Shown piece by piece: positions 53,295 to 62,403 of a stretch of DNA of 64,000 bases; the first letter of the stretch is position 1; every line of letters starts with the position of its first letter. This DNA is from Izhakiella australiensis (GTDB taxonomy: Bacteria; Pseudomonadota; Gammaproteobacteria; Enterobacterales; Enterobacteriaceae). The notes beneath the pieces are model-generated. The model saw only the letters and a list, made by a program, of their open reading frames with translations, was not told where the DNA came from and did no database searches. The stretch is from contig NZ_MRUL01000014.1 in the NCBI RefSeq assembly GCF_002006995.1, positions 1-64,000 on the forward strand, read 5' to 3'. The position numbers and the translations under genes were made by a program.

Positions 53295-54266
53295 TCACGG
53301 TAAGCGAAACGCCAGCGGGATGCCGCTGAATGGGGCACTGTCGCCGTCGGCCAGCTGCAGCGATTGCTGGCGCAGCGTCGCCATATCCAGCTGATGTAGC
53401 AGCCGGGCAACCGGCGTGGCAGCACGCACCAGCAGCACCGCGCTGGATATGGAATCGGCCAGCGTCAGCGCGGCGGAATTATCAAGGGGCCGGATGCTAA
53501 GGCCAACCCGGTCCAGCGGAATTAATGACGCCTCCTGATGCCAGACGCCGGTGTCGATTTCGCCGAGAAAAACGCTGCGCGGCAGCAGGGTGAAATCAAC
53601 CTCAACGTAGTCATAATCCTGTTCAGGAAACTGCGCGCGCGTCAGGCGCTGATGGTCGCTGGAATGAAAATCGATGCCGACACGGCGGCGCCCAACCGGC
53701 GCTGCGCCGTTTTTTTCCACCACCACCAGGCTCTGCGGGCGATAGTAGCTGCCGTTGCCAACGTCAAACAGTTCATCGTCGGGCTCTCCCGCCTGCGCCA
53801 GCAGCATTTGCGCCGAACCGGATGACAACAGTACGATATCCGCTTCCCCCTGTTCGAAGGCCGCCAGCCGGGAGCGAGCGCCGCGCAAATAACCAACGGT
53901 AGTCACCACGCTCCAGCGGCTGCACTGGCGAACAAACGCCGAGGCGACCTGAGTTGCCTCCTGGGAACCGCGCGGCGGCAACAGCATATGCACCGGCGCC
54001 AGGTGCGCCGCATCCCACAGGCGGGCGAAGTCCCAGCCCACCACGAAGGTGCCCTGATGGCCGCGCGAAACCAGCTGCACCGCGCCGGACTTTTTCAGTT
54101 CAAGCAGCGCTTTTTGTACCGTACCGGAGCCAATTTCCAGCGCGTCCTGAAACCAGGAGGTGGTCGGAAGCCGCCCGCCCAGGCCGTGGGACAAAATGAC
54201 CCGGGCGATAAACGCGACCGGAGAAAGCTGTTTGGCATCGTGCGCCATCACCGTCATTGTTGCCAT
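53295..54266 (-). CDS. YhfZ-like regulator of the sugar cluster
   Basis: 323 residues. N-terminal GntR-like helix-turn-helix of the YhfZ type (LPTTSWFQDALEIGSGTVQKALLELKKSGAVQLVSRGHQGTFV, about 34-77) and a C-terminal substrate-binding-protein-like domain (HMLLPPRGSQEATQVASAF...ADIVLLSSGSAQMLLAQ). YhfZ of E. coli sits at the end of an unexplored catabolic operon. Start at ATG 54266, six bases after the aldolase stop, so it is co-transcribed with the aldolase. Probably controls the divergent operon through the palindrome at 55164-55187. Confidence 0.82.
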   Translation of the reverse strand: MATMTVMAHDAKQLSPVAFIARVILSHGLGGRLPTTSWFQDALEIGSGTVQKALLELKKSGAVQLVSRGHQGTFVVGWDFARLWDAAHLAPVHMLLPPRGSQEATQVASAFVRQCSRWSVVTTVGYLRGARSRLAAFEQGEADIVLLSSGSAQMLLAQAGEPDDELFDVGNGSYYRPQSLVVVEKNGAAPVGRRRVGIDFHSSDHQRLTRAQFPEQDYDYVEVDFTLLPRSVFLGEIDTGVWHQEASLIPLDRVGLSIRPLDNSAALTLADSISSAVLLVRAATPVARLLHQLDMATLRQQSLQLADGDSAPFSGIPLAFRLP

Positions 54267-54272
54267 CAACCC

Positions 54273-55124
54273 TTATCGTTCCAGAAGCTGTGACGCCTGC
54301 TCTACGCTCTGTTTTTCATGGACTACCGCATTCAGCGCCTGCAGTACTGCGGCAGGCTGCGGCGCACGGAAAATCCGCCGGCCGAACATCACCCCTTTCG
54401 CCCCTGCCTGCATGGCATCGGCCGCCAGCTGCAGCGTAGAGCGCGCATCATCACCGCCCGCGCCGCCTGCCAGCAGCACCGGAGTATAACAGCTGTCCGT
54501 AACCTCAGCAAAAGCCGCCACCGAGCCGGGCCACAAGGCTTTCACCAGATCTGCGCCGATATCCGCAGCAATCCGGCAGTACATACTCATCACTTTTGCG
54601 CTGAGCGCCTCGGGATCGCTTCCTTCCAGCGCCGAACGGGGCTCGATAATCAGCGCAATGCCATGGCGCTCGCAGTCCCGGGCGATACGCGTATTGCGGG
54701 CGATTTCCGCCTGCTCCAGCGCGCTGTCTTTTTGCCCGAGGTACATATAGGTCATCACCGCGTCAATGCCGCTGACTGACACCTCGCTGATATCAGCCAG
54801 CTGCGCCAGTACCCCTTCACTGCGCCCCTCCTTGCCCGGCGTATAAATTGAGCGCGCGTGGTTTTTCCAGTCAAGATGTAGCACCATGCCCGGCCGATCG
54901 CGCCCGATGAAGGTGTTTTCCACCAGCGGGATCATGCCAGGCGATACCATCACGCCGTCGGCGGCGCGTAGCTGGCTGAACACCGTTTCAATTTCGTGGC
55001 GCGTTCTCAGGCCTGCCGGGGGGCCAGCCATCACGCCATGAGAGGCGGCGACAACCACCGCACTGCCGGTTTCCGGACGTAAAATTCGCCCTAAACGAAT
55101 GGCCTTACCGGTTCGGGAATCCAT
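54273..55124 (-). CDS. DhnA/LsrF-family class I aldolase
   Basis: 283 residues from ATG 55124. TIM-barrel family of DhnA-type class I fructose-bisphosphate aldolase and LsrF. The Schiff-base lysine is probably K195 in ADLVKALWPG; the phosphate-binding loop is LLAGGAGGDD (about 217-226) with GVMFGRRIFR near the end. The conserved DHG near the N-terminus is SHG here (ASHGVMAGPPAGL), a substitution at a substrate-contacting place, so the substrate may be unusual. It likely cleaves a phosphorylated ketose to triose units, the last step of the adjacent kinase pathway. Confidence 0.83.
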   Translation of the reverse strand: MDSRTGKAIRLGRILRPETGSAVVVAASHGVMAGPPAGLRTRHEIETVFSQLRAADGVMVSPGMIPLVENTFIGRDRPGMVLHLDWKNHARSIYTPGKEGRSEGVLAQLADISEVSVSGIDAVMTYMYLGQKDSALEQAEIARNTRIARDCERHGIALIIEPRSALEGSDPEALSAKVMSMYCRIAADIGADLVKALWPGSVAAFAEVTDSCYTPVLLAGGAGGDDARSTLQLAADAMQAGAKGVMFGRRIFRAPQPAAVLQALNAVVHEKQSVEQASQLLER

Positions 55125-55163
55125 GTTGCTCTCCTTCACAAAGTTAAGAAAAAACATAAAATG

Positions 55164-55187
55164 CAATTTGCAGTTTTCTGCAAATTG
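55164..55187. promoter_or_regulatory. 24-bp perfect palindrome, operator candidate of the sugar cluster
   Basis: CAATTTGCA (55164-55172) and TGCAAATTG (55179-55187) are exact inverted repeats with a 6-base spacer, 40 bases before the aldolase start and about 107 bases before the FAD oxidase start. This is the only strong dyad in the divergent gap, so it is the natural site for the YhfZ-like regulator encoded in the same cluster. Confidence 0.65.
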
Positions 55188-55293
55188 ATCGTATATTAGC
55201 CATCAACCGGCTGTCAATGCAATATGCCCGACCGTTTTTGCCGTCGGCAGGCCGCCCCGGCGCATCGCTTACTTTGTCAATGCAGGAGTCTTT

Positions 55294-56691
55294 ATGGCTG
55301 ACATTTCTCCCCTCATCGCCGCGCTGAAAAGCGCTTTGCCGCCGCAGCAGGTGCTGACCGACAGCGATACGCTTCAGGCATCCAGTCACGATACCTGGCC
55401 GCTGTCTACCAAACTCAAACGGCTAGGTTGCCATGATTATCAGGCCGATGTTGTGGTAAACGTCACCGGCGAGCAACAAATTCAGCAGGTACTGGCGCTG
55501 GCGACCGCTCATGATACGCCGGTCACGCCGCGCGGGCTGGCCTCGTCAGTAACCGGTCAGCCGCTGCCGACCCGCGGCGGCATCGTGCTTGATCTCAGCA
55601 CCATGAGCCAACAGCGGGAAATCAACACCACCAATATGACGGTAGAAGTCTCCAGCGGCTACAACGGCGGCAAGCTGGAAGATGAACTTCAGCAGATGGG
55701 CTGGACGCTTGGACATTCGCCGCAGTCGCTATATCAGTCCAGCGTCGGCGGCTGGCTATCAACCCTGGCGACCGGGCAGTTCTCTTCCTATTACGGCGGC
55801 ATAGAAGATTTGATAACCGCCTATACGGTAATCCTTGCCAGCGGTGAACATATCCGGCTAAAAGCCTCGCCGCGCGCGGCGATGGGGCCGGATCTGCGTC
55901 AGCTATTTATCGGCGCAGAGGGTACCCTCGGGGTAGTAACCTCGGTGCAGCTCAAGATATTTCCGCTGCCGCAAACCCGTCTGTTCGATACCCTGGAGTT
56001 GCCCTCGGTGGAGGCCGGCCTGCACATCATGCGCGAACAGGCGATGGCCGGGCTGCGTCCTTTCTTGCTGCGGCTTTATGACGCCGCAGAAGCGCGTCAC
56101 GCCATGCAAAATCCGCAGCAGCCGCTGCCGGTGATGTTCATTGGCACTCAGGGGATAGACGGCGTTGCCCGCGCGGAAATGGACGCGCTGATGGCAATTA
56201 TCCAGCGTCATGGCGGCCGCTCTCTGGGCTGCGAAGGGGTGCAGGGCTGGATGCAGCGCCGCTTCGATTTCTCCACCGTGGAAAAACGGCTTGATACGCC
56301 CGGCGGCTACGCCGAAACCATCGAGGTTGCCCATAACTGGGACGGTATTGCCAGCCTGTACCACGCGCTGGTCGACATTCTGACGCCGCTGGCGGGCGAA
56401 GTGCTGTCGCATTTTTCCCATGTCTATCCGCAGGGTACCTCGATGTACATGATCTTATTGGGCCAGGAGCAGGACGATCGTCAGGCGGTGGAAAAACTGC
56501 GGCGTATCTGGCAGGAAACGATGAACGTCTGCCTGGCCCACAATGCCGAGCTGTCTCATCACCACGGCGGCGGGCTGATTCGCTCCCCCTACGCCCGCCA
56601 GTCGCTGGGATCGGCACATCTGCTGCTGCGTCGCGTCAAGCAGGCGCTCGATCCTAATGCCATTCTCAATCCCGGCAAGCTGGGTTTGTAA
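55294..56691 (+). CDS. FAD-linked oxidase, alkyl-DHAP-synthase/glycolate-oxidase-like
   Basis: 465 residues. N-terminal FAD_binding_4 (PCMH) domain with PRGLASSVTGQPLPTRGGIVLDLS, LGHSPQSLYQSSVGGWLSTLATGQFS and FIGAEGTLGVVTSVQLKIFP; C-terminal FAD-oxidase cap with SHHHGGGLIRSPY (about 421-433), the histidine motif known from alkyl-DHAP synthase. In this context it probably oxidises a polyol or hydroxy acid, or a sugar derivative, as the first step before phosphorylation. First gene of the plus-strand operon. Confidence 0.85.
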   Translation: MADISPLIAALKSALPPQQVLTDSDTLQASSHDTWPLSTKLKRLGCHDYQADVVVNVTGEQQIQQVLALATAHDTPVTPRGLASSVTGQPLPTRGGIVLDLSTMSQQREINTTNMTVEVSSGYNGGKLEDELQQMGWTLGHSPQSLYQSSVGGWLSTLATGQFSSYYGGIEDLITAYTVILASGEHIRLKASPRAAMGPDLRQLFIGAEGTLGVVTSVQLKIFPLPQTRLFDTLELPSVEAGLHIMREQAMAGLRPFLLRLYDAAEARHAMQNPQQPLPVMFIGTQGIDGVARAEMDALMAIIQRHGGRSLGCEGVQGWMQRRFDFSTVEKRLDTPGGYAETIEVAHNWDGIASLYHALVDILTPLAGEVLSHFSHVYPQGTSMYMILLGQEQDDRQAVEKLRRIWQETMNVCLAHNAELSHHHGGGLIRSPYARQSLGSAHLLLRRVKQALDPNAILNPGKLGL

Positions 56692-56706
56692 CGGAGGATT
56701 GGCGCC

Positions 56707-58050
56707 ATGTGGTTTCTCGGCATTGATATCGGCACCACCCATATAAAGACCGTCGGCATGGATGAAAATGGCGGCGTGCTGGCGGTAAGAAAATGCCTGA
56801 CGCCGGTGCTTCAGCGCGACGGCCTCAGCTTTCATGACGCGCAGTCGGTATGGCAAACCCTAACGGGATTGATTGCTGAATATGCGCGCAATGACGCCAA
56901 AGCCCACGGCCCGCTGGCGGCGATCTCGATTGGCACCTTCGGCCAGGAAGAGTCGGTGGCGGTCAATAGTCGCGGCGAGGTGATCTATCCGTCGCTGGCG
57001 TGGTGGCAAAACTATGGCGACGACGCGCTTGCGCCGCAAACGCAACAGTGGCTCGACAGCGCCGGACATTACGCCATCTCCGGCATGCGTTCACGGCCCA
57101 ATCAAAGCCCGTCACGCCTGGCATGGCTGCGTAAGCATCAGCCGGCAATCTGGCGGCAAACGGCGCGCTGGGTGGATTTCGGTAGCTTTATCATGTGGCG
57201 CTTAACCGGTGAATGGCGCGCCGCCAGTTCGCAAATTACCCATTCACAGTGCTTCGATCTGCGCAGTATGCAGCCGCATCAGCCGACGCTGGAACGGCTC
57301 GATCTGCCTGCGGAGCTGTTTCCCCCGGTCGCCAATACCGGCGAGTGCTGCGGAGAAATCCTCAGTGCCAGCCTGCCCGGCGTGAGGCTGGCGCCCGGCG
57401 CCAGCCTGTTTATCGGCGGTCACGATCAAATTCTCGCCGCCTGGGCGGTGCAGAGCCGCCAGCCGACCAACGTGTTTGATTCGATCGGTACTTCGGAATA
57501 TCTGATGGTGCTGACGCCGCATCTGCCGGACAGCGCCATCGCCTGGCAGCTGGGCGTGGATATTGAGCGCACCTGGCAGGCAGGCGAATACGTCATGGGC
57601 TGTGCCACGCCGTCCGGTAAAATTATTCAGACGCTGGCGGAACTGCTGTACGCCGGCGATTATCAGCGGCTGTTTGCCGACCTGCGGCGCGGCGACATCA
57701 CGCCCGAGCTAACGGTTTCCATTAATGAAGATGACGATCGCGGCCTGTTTTCACTGCACCATCTTAACGCTGGCCTGACGCCTGCCGACGTGGTTCATGC
57801 CACGCTAAATCATATCGCTGATCGTGCCTTTGACCTGCTGGGCCGGATGTGCGAAATCGGGGCGATCCGCCCGCAGGATGCGGTGCTGATGGGATCGCTG
57901 TTTCAACGCGCGGAAATGTTGGAGCACCGCCAGCGCCGCTGGCAGATACCGCTGTTTATTAGCGAACTTGCCGAGCCGGTCGCCACCGGCGCCGCGATGG
58001 TCGCCCGCGAAAGCTGGCTCATCGCCAGCAACCAGGAGGATCGCCTGTGA
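56707..58050 (+). CDS. FGGY-family carbohydrate kinase of unknown substrate
   Basis: 447 residues. Phosphate-binding FLGIDIGTTHIKT (3-15), IGTFGQEES in place of the usual GQMHG, and GGHDQILAAWA (the catalytic aspartate, about 238-248); the second domain is shorter than in XylB (A...LMGSLFQRAEMLE). It phosphorylates a ketose or polyol with ATP. Its stop overlaps the next start (GTGA), so the two kinases are co-translated, suggesting consecutive phosphorylations of one substrate. Confidence 0.86.
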   Translation: MWFLGIDIGTTHIKTVGMDENGGVLAVRKCLTPVLQRDGLSFHDAQSVWQTLTGLIAEYARNDAKAHGPLAAISIGTFGQEESVAVNSRGEVIYPSLAWWQNYGDDALAPQTQQWLDSAGHYAISGMRSRPNQSPSRLAWLRKHQPAIWRQTARWVDFGSFIMWRLTGEWRAASSQITHSQCFDLRSMQPHQPTLERLDLPAELFPPVANTGECCGEILSASLPGVRLAPGASLFIGGHDQILAAWAVQSRQPTNVFDSIGTSEYLMVLTPHLPDSAIAWQLGVDIERTWQAGEYVMGCATPSGKIIQTLAELLYAGDYQRLFADLRRGDITPELTVSINEDDDRGLFSLHHLNAGLTPADVVHATLNHIADRAFDLLGRMCEIGAIRPQDAVLMGSLFQRAEMLEHRQRRWQIPLFISELAEPVATGAAMVARESWLIASNQEDRL

Positions 58051-59012
58051 AGGTACTTATCGCCTCGCTGAATACCGCCATCGAACGCCTGCTGCTGGTG
58101 GAAGAACAGCATCCAGGCCAGGTACATCGTCTGCTGGATGACAAAACCCTGGCCGGCGGCAAAGGCGTTAACGTTGCGCGGGTGCTGCGCCAGCTGCAAA
58201 GCCGGCTGGACAATGCCCCTGCCCCGCTGCTTTTAGGGTTTCTCGGCGGCGCAAGCGGCCAGCTATGCCAGGAACTGCTGGCGCGCGAGGATCTGGCCGG
58301 ATGCTGGTGTCAAATCGCCGCCGATACCCGCATTTGCGAAGTCATCACTGAGCGTAAAAACCCGCAAAAAGCCAGCGTCTACAACGCTGCCGGACCCGCG
58401 ATCCAGCCGGAGGAACGCACAGGTCTGCACGCCATGCTAAGCGATGAGCTTGACCGGGCCGGGGCGCTGATCTGCACCGGCTCGCTGGCGCGAAATCTGG
58501 CGCCGGATGAATACGGCTTATGGATCGATCAGGCCCGTAGCCGGGGTGTTTTGACGCTGCTGGACAGCCACGGCGCGGCGCTGCTGCAGTCTGCCCGCGC
58601 GCTGCCTGACATTATCAAAATTAATCGCGATGAATTGCGTCAGGCAAGCCTGGAATCCGGGCTGGATTTGCCCGGCGCGTGGCTGGCTCAGGGAGTACAC
58701 TGCGTGATTATTACCGACGGCCAGCAGCCTACGCTGGCGCTGACCCCCGACGGAGATTATCAGATAACACCGCCAACGGTGACGACGCTCAGCCCGGTCG
58801 GCTCCGGCGATGCTTACTGCGCCGGTCTGGTCGCCAGCCTGCTTTCCAGACCTGACGAGGGCTGGGCGGCGCATCTGACGCTGGCCGCCGCCTGCGGCGC
58901 CGCCAATGCCGCCAGCCCGACGGCGGGCCTGGCGGAGGGGAGCGATATCTTTGCCTTACAACAACGCTGCGCGGTACGCGCTGTTTCGACCCCGCGACGC
59001 TCACCTGCTTAA
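58047..59012 (+). CDS. PfkB-family kinase (1-phosphofructokinase-like)
   Basis: 321 residues, GTG start at 58047 with AGGAGG upstream. FruK/LacC pattern: TLAGGKGVNVARVLRQL (33-50), KINRDEL (191-197) and the anion hole/catalytic base GSGDAYCAG (252-260, D255). Such enzymes phosphorylate a sugar phosphate at a second carbon to a bisphosphate, fitting the aldolase encoded in the same cluster. The exact substrate is not known; no PTS fructose genes are nearby, so it is not an ordinary fruK. Confidence 0.86.
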   Translation: MKVLIASLNTAIERLLLVEEQHPGQVHRLLDDKTLAGGKGVNVARVLRQLQSRLDNAPAPLLLGFLGGASGQLCQELLAREDLAGCWCQIAADTRICEVITERKNPQKASVYNAAGPAIQPEERTGLHAMLSDELDRAGALICTGSLARNLAPDEYGLWIDQARSRGVLTLLDSHGAALLQSARALPDIIKINRDELRQASLESGLDLPGAWLAQGVHCVIITDGQQPTLALTPDGDYQITPPTVTTLSPVGSGDAYCAGLVASLLSRPDEGWAAHLTLAAACGAANAASPTAGLAEGSDIFALQQRCAVRAVSTPRRSPA

Positions 59013-59024
59013 CGGAGAGTACTT

Positions 59025-60401
59025 ATGGTCAGTCATGCAGATATCACAGCAAAAACCGGCTGGATGCGTAACGTCCTGCTGATCTCACTGGTTACCGCCG
59101 TCGGCGGCTTCCTGTTTGGTTTTGATAACGGCAGCATTTCCGGTTCGGTTGGCTTCCTGCAAAGTAAATTCGCCCTCGATGCCGACAGCACCGGCTGGGT
59201 AACGTCGTCGATCATCGTCGGCTGTATCATCGGCGTGGCGCTGGCTGGCCCGCTCTGCGATGCCATCGGCAGAAAAAAGGTCCTGCTGCTAACCGCGCTG
59301 ATTTTCATCTTTGGCGTGCTGGGAGAAGCGATGGCCAGCTCGGCAGAAATGCTGGTCTGGTTCCGCATTCTGGTCGGCGTTGGCATCGGGGTGGAAACCA
59401 CCATCGCTCCGCTGTATATCGCCGAGGTTTCTCCTGCGGCTATTCGCGGACGGCTGGTTTCGCTTAATCAACTGTTTAACTGCATCGGCAACCTGGCGAT
59501 TTTCTCCATCGCCGCGCTAATCGCTAACGGCGCCAGCGAGGCCTGGAACGTTGAGCACGGTTGGCGCATCATTTTTGCCACCGGCATCGTACCGGCCATC
59601 CTGTTCCTGCTATTGCTGGCGAAGGTACCGGAAAGTCCGCGCTGGCTGATGCGCAAAGGCCGTGAAGCAGCCAGCCTGGCGGTACTGGAAAAAATAAATC
59701 CGGATCAGGCCAGCGCGGCGCAGCAGATGGCAGCGATTAAAGCGGCGTTGCACAGCGAACGTCAGCCGCGCCTGAGCGATTTGTTCTCACCACGGCTGCG
59801 TAAAGCGCTGATGGTCGGCTTTGGCGTCGCGCTGTTTCAGCAAATAACCGGCATTAACGCCATTTTCTATTATGCCCCGGAGATATTTAAAACCGCCGGG
59901 GTAAACCTCAGCGGCGCCATGTCTTTTACCGTACTGATTGGCCTGACACTGGTGCTAGCCACGCTGGTATCAATGTGGATTATTGACAAAGTCGGCCGCC
60001 GTTCGCTGCTCATTTTTGGCTCCATCGGCATGGCACTGACCCTTGCCGGCGTCGGCCTGCTGTTTCGCCTCAACGGTTCAACCACCCTGCTACTGATTTG
60101 CATTCTGACTTACGTAGCGGTATTTGCCGTTTCCTACGGCACCGTTGCCTATGTGGTGATTTCAGAAATATTCCCGATTCACGTACGCGGCGTAGCGGTT
60201 TCCGTCGCGACCTTCGCTCTGTGGGGCGGTAACTTTTTCGTCTCACGTTTTTTTCCGCTGCTGGTAGAACACATCAGCGCCGCCAACACCTTCTTTATTT
60301 TTGCCGCCATCGCCGCCGTCGCCCTGATTTTCGTACTGGCGATGGTGCCGGAAACCCAGGGGAAAACCCTGGAAGAAATCGAACTGGAAATGCATCACTA
60401 A
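59025..60401 (+). CDS. MFS sugar porter 1 (sugar/polyol:H+ symporter family)
   Basis: 458 residues with 12 predicted membrane helices. Sugar-porter signatures: GFLFGFDNGSISGSV near the N-terminus, DAIGRKKVLLL (loop 2-3), PLYIAEVSPAAIRGRLVSLNQLF after helix 4, PESPRWLMRKGR at the middle loop, QQITGINAIFYYAPEIFK in helix 7, and VPETQGKTLEEIELEM at the end. It imports the cluster's substrate with protons. The kinase gene precedes it by 12 bases. Confidence 0.92.
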   Translation: MVSHADITAKTGWMRNVLLISLVTAVGGFLFGFDNGSISGSVGFLQSKFALDADSTGWVTSSIIVGCIIGVALAGPLCDAIGRKKVLLLTALIFIFGVLGEAMASSAEMLVWFRILVGVGIGVETTIAPLYIAEVSPAAIRGRLVSLNQLFNCIGNLAIFSIAALIANGASEAWNVEHGWRIIFATGIVPAILFLLLLAKVPESPRWLMRKGREAASLAVLEKINPDQASAAQQMAAIKAALHSERQPRLSDLFSPRLRKALMVGFGVALFQQITGINAIFYYAPEIFKTAGVNLSGAMSFTVLIGLTLVLATLVSMWIIDKVGRRSLLIFGSIGMALTLAGVGLLFRLNGSTTLLLICILTYVAVFAVSYGTVAYVVISEIFPIHVRGVAVSVATFALWGGNFFVSRFFPLLVEHISAANTFFIFAAIAAVALIFVLAMVPETQGKTLEEIELEMHH

Positions 60402-60418
60402 CGGTCAGGAGATAAATC

Positions 60419-60913
60419 ATGAGACGCGATCGCATTCTGCATCCGCAGCTGGCGCAAGCCTTAGCTACCCTGGGCCACTCCGACATTTTGCTGGTTACCG
60501 ACGCCGGTTTTCCTATTCCCGCCGACGCCCGGCGCATCGATTTGGCTTTTTATCCCGGCATGGTCGACGTACTGGATATTTTGCAGGTGCTGCGCCAGGA
60601 GATGTTTTTCGATGAGATCCGTATGGCCAGCGAAGTACCGCAGTGCAACCCGCAGCTGTATGACGATGTGCAGCGCATTTTTACCGGCTCCGGCGCCGAT
60701 TTTTCCGCTCTGCCTCATGCACAGTTTTTACAGCAGGTTCCGACACGCGCCAAAGTGGTCATTCGCTCTGGCTCTCTCAATCCATGGGCAAACTTCGCCA
60801 TGACCGCCAGCACCGATCCGTTCGCCTGGTTTAGCGAGGGAATGACGCCGCTGGCGGAGTACGTCGAGCGCTGTCGACGCATTGAAGAAAACGTGGTGCC
60901 TGAGCTGCACTGA
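60419..60913 (+). CDS. RbsD/FucU-family sugar mutarotase
   Basis: 164 residues. Conserved features are LGHSDILLVTDAGFPIP near the N-terminus (catalytic histidine in LGHSD), IDLAFYPGMVDVLDILQVL, CNPQLYDDVQ and the C-terminal VVIRSGSLNPWANF, as in RbsD and FucU. These enzymes interconvert ring forms of free sugars. Slightly longer than RbsD (139) because of a C-terminal extension. Its place between two porters suggests that an aldose or ketose with slow anomer exchange is imported. Confidence 0.88.
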   Translation: MRRDRILHPQLAQALATLGHSDILLVTDAGFPIPADARRIDLAFYPGMVDVLDILQVLRQEMFFDEIRMASEVPQCNPQLYDDVQRIFTGSGADFSALPHAQFLQQVPTRAKVVIRSGSLNPWANFAMTASTDPFAWFSEGMTPLAEYVERCRRIEENVVPELH

Positions 60914-60985
60914 TCCTACCGACAGTAACGCCCACAACAGCCAATGCGATTGGCGCACTCCTTAACCTGTAAAAGAGGCGAACCC

Positions 60986-62392
60986 ATGAAAACGGTGAAT
61001 TTCCAGCTAGCGCTGATCGTATCGCTGGGCGGACTGCTGTTTGGCTACGATACGGCGGTAATTGCCGGCGCGATTAAAAATCTGACCCTTTACTTTTCCC
61101 TCAGCGACGGTGAAACCGGCTGGGCAGTTTCCAGCGCGCTGGTTGGCTGTATGGCGGGCGGGCTTATCGGCCAGTATCTGACTGACCGCTGGGGACGTAA
61201 AAAAGCCCTGATCTTTACCGCCTGGCTGATCTTTATCGCCGCCATCGGCACCGCCGTGCCGCGTACTTTCAGTGAGCTGGTGCTGTTTCGGATCGCCGGC
61301 GGCGTCGGTATCGGCATGGCCTCACTGGCCGCCCCGGTTTATATCAGTGAAATCTCGGCAAAAGAAGTGCGGGGAAAAATGTCCGGTCTCTATCAGCTCA
61401 TGATTTCCGGCGGCATGCTGCTGGTATATATCGTTAACACGCTGATTTCCGAACTGAGCGACAGCCCGCAGTGGGCGATTAACGCCTCCTGGCGCTGGAT
61501 GTTCGCCTCGGAAATAATTCCGGCGGCGCTGTTTCTGGCACTACTCTATCGGGTTCCCGAATCGCCGCGCTGGCTGGTAAAAAAGCGCCGCGATGCAGAG
61601 GCCGCCAGCGTTTTGCGCCAGATCAACGGGCCGCAGTGCGAGGCAGAATCGCTTATTCGTCAAATCAGGGCAACCTTTGAGGACTCACAGGGTAAGGTCA
61701 TCCGCGAGCCGCTGCTGGCGAAGCACAACCGCCGCGTGGTATTCGCCGTGCTTTGCATGGCGACGCTCGCTAACCTGTGTGGTATTAACGCCGTGCTCTA
61801 CTATGGCAACGTGCTGGTAGAAAGCATTGGCATCGCCAGTGAAAAAACCGCCTTCTGGCAGCAGGTGATCATCGGTCTGGCGTTCTTTCTCGCCGCAGCC
61901 TGGGCGGTAAAAGAAGTGGAAAACATCGGGCGGCGCAAGCTTCTGCTGTACGGCAACCTTGGCTGCCTGGCGAGCATCCTGCTGCTTGGCGTACTGGTGT
62001 GGATGAAAATCACCAGCCTGTGGATGCTGGGCATCATCGTGGTCTATATCCTGCTGTTCGGCGGCACCGTCGGTCCGGTGCTATGGATTATCCTGCCGGA
62101 GCTATCGCCAAACGCCATCCGCGACCGGCTGATGGCGCTGGCGGTATTTCTTATCTGGGCCGCGAACTTTGTGGTGGCGCAAACCTTCCCGCTAATGAAT
62201 GGCGATCCCTGGCTGCGAGCCACCTTCAACGGCGGTTTCCCCTTCCTGGCCTACGGTTTCTTCTGTCTGCTGTGGTATCTGCTGACGCTGTTTTTCATTC
62301 CGGAAACGCGCAATAAAACCCTGGAGCAGATTAGCAGCGAAATGCAGCGCGGCGTCGGTAATACATCGCCCGCGACGCCGCAAAGGGGATGA
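60986..62392 (+). CDS. MFS sugar porter 2
   Basis: 468 residues from ATG 60986 (AAGAGG upstream). Twelve helices; GGLLFGYDTAVIAGAI, DRWGRKKALI, PVYISEISAKEVRGKMSGLYQLM, PESPRWLVKKRRDAEA, NLCGINAVLYYGNV in helix 7 and FIPETRNKTLEQI at the end. It differs from the first porter in helix 7 (NLCGIN in place of QQITGIN), so it may take a different anomer, a related sugar or export. Ends 11 bases from the convergent entH stop. Confidence 0.92.
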   Translation: MKTVNFQLALIVSLGGLLFGYDTAVIAGAIKNLTLYFSLSDGETGWAVSSALVGCMAGGLIGQYLTDRWGRKKALIFTAWLIFIAAIGTAVPRTFSELVLFRIAGGVGIGMASLAAPVYISEISAKEVRGKMSGLYQLMISGGMLLVYIVNTLISELSDSPQWAINASWRWMFASEIIPAALFLALLYRVPESPRWLVKKRRDAEAASVLRQINGPQCEAESLIRQIRATFEDSQGKVIREPLLAKHNRRVVFAVLCMATLANLCGINAVLYYGNVLVESIGIASEKTAFWQQVIIGLAFFLAAAWAVKEVENIGRRKLLLYGNLGCLASILLLGVLVWMKITSLWMLGIIVVYILLFGGTVGPVLWIILPELSPNAIRDRLMALAVFLIWAANFVVAQTFPLMNGDPWLRATFNGGFPFLAYGFFCLLWYLLTLFFIPETRNKTLEQISSEMQRGVGNTSPATPQRG

Positions 62393-62403
62393 TGATTTCG
62401 CAC

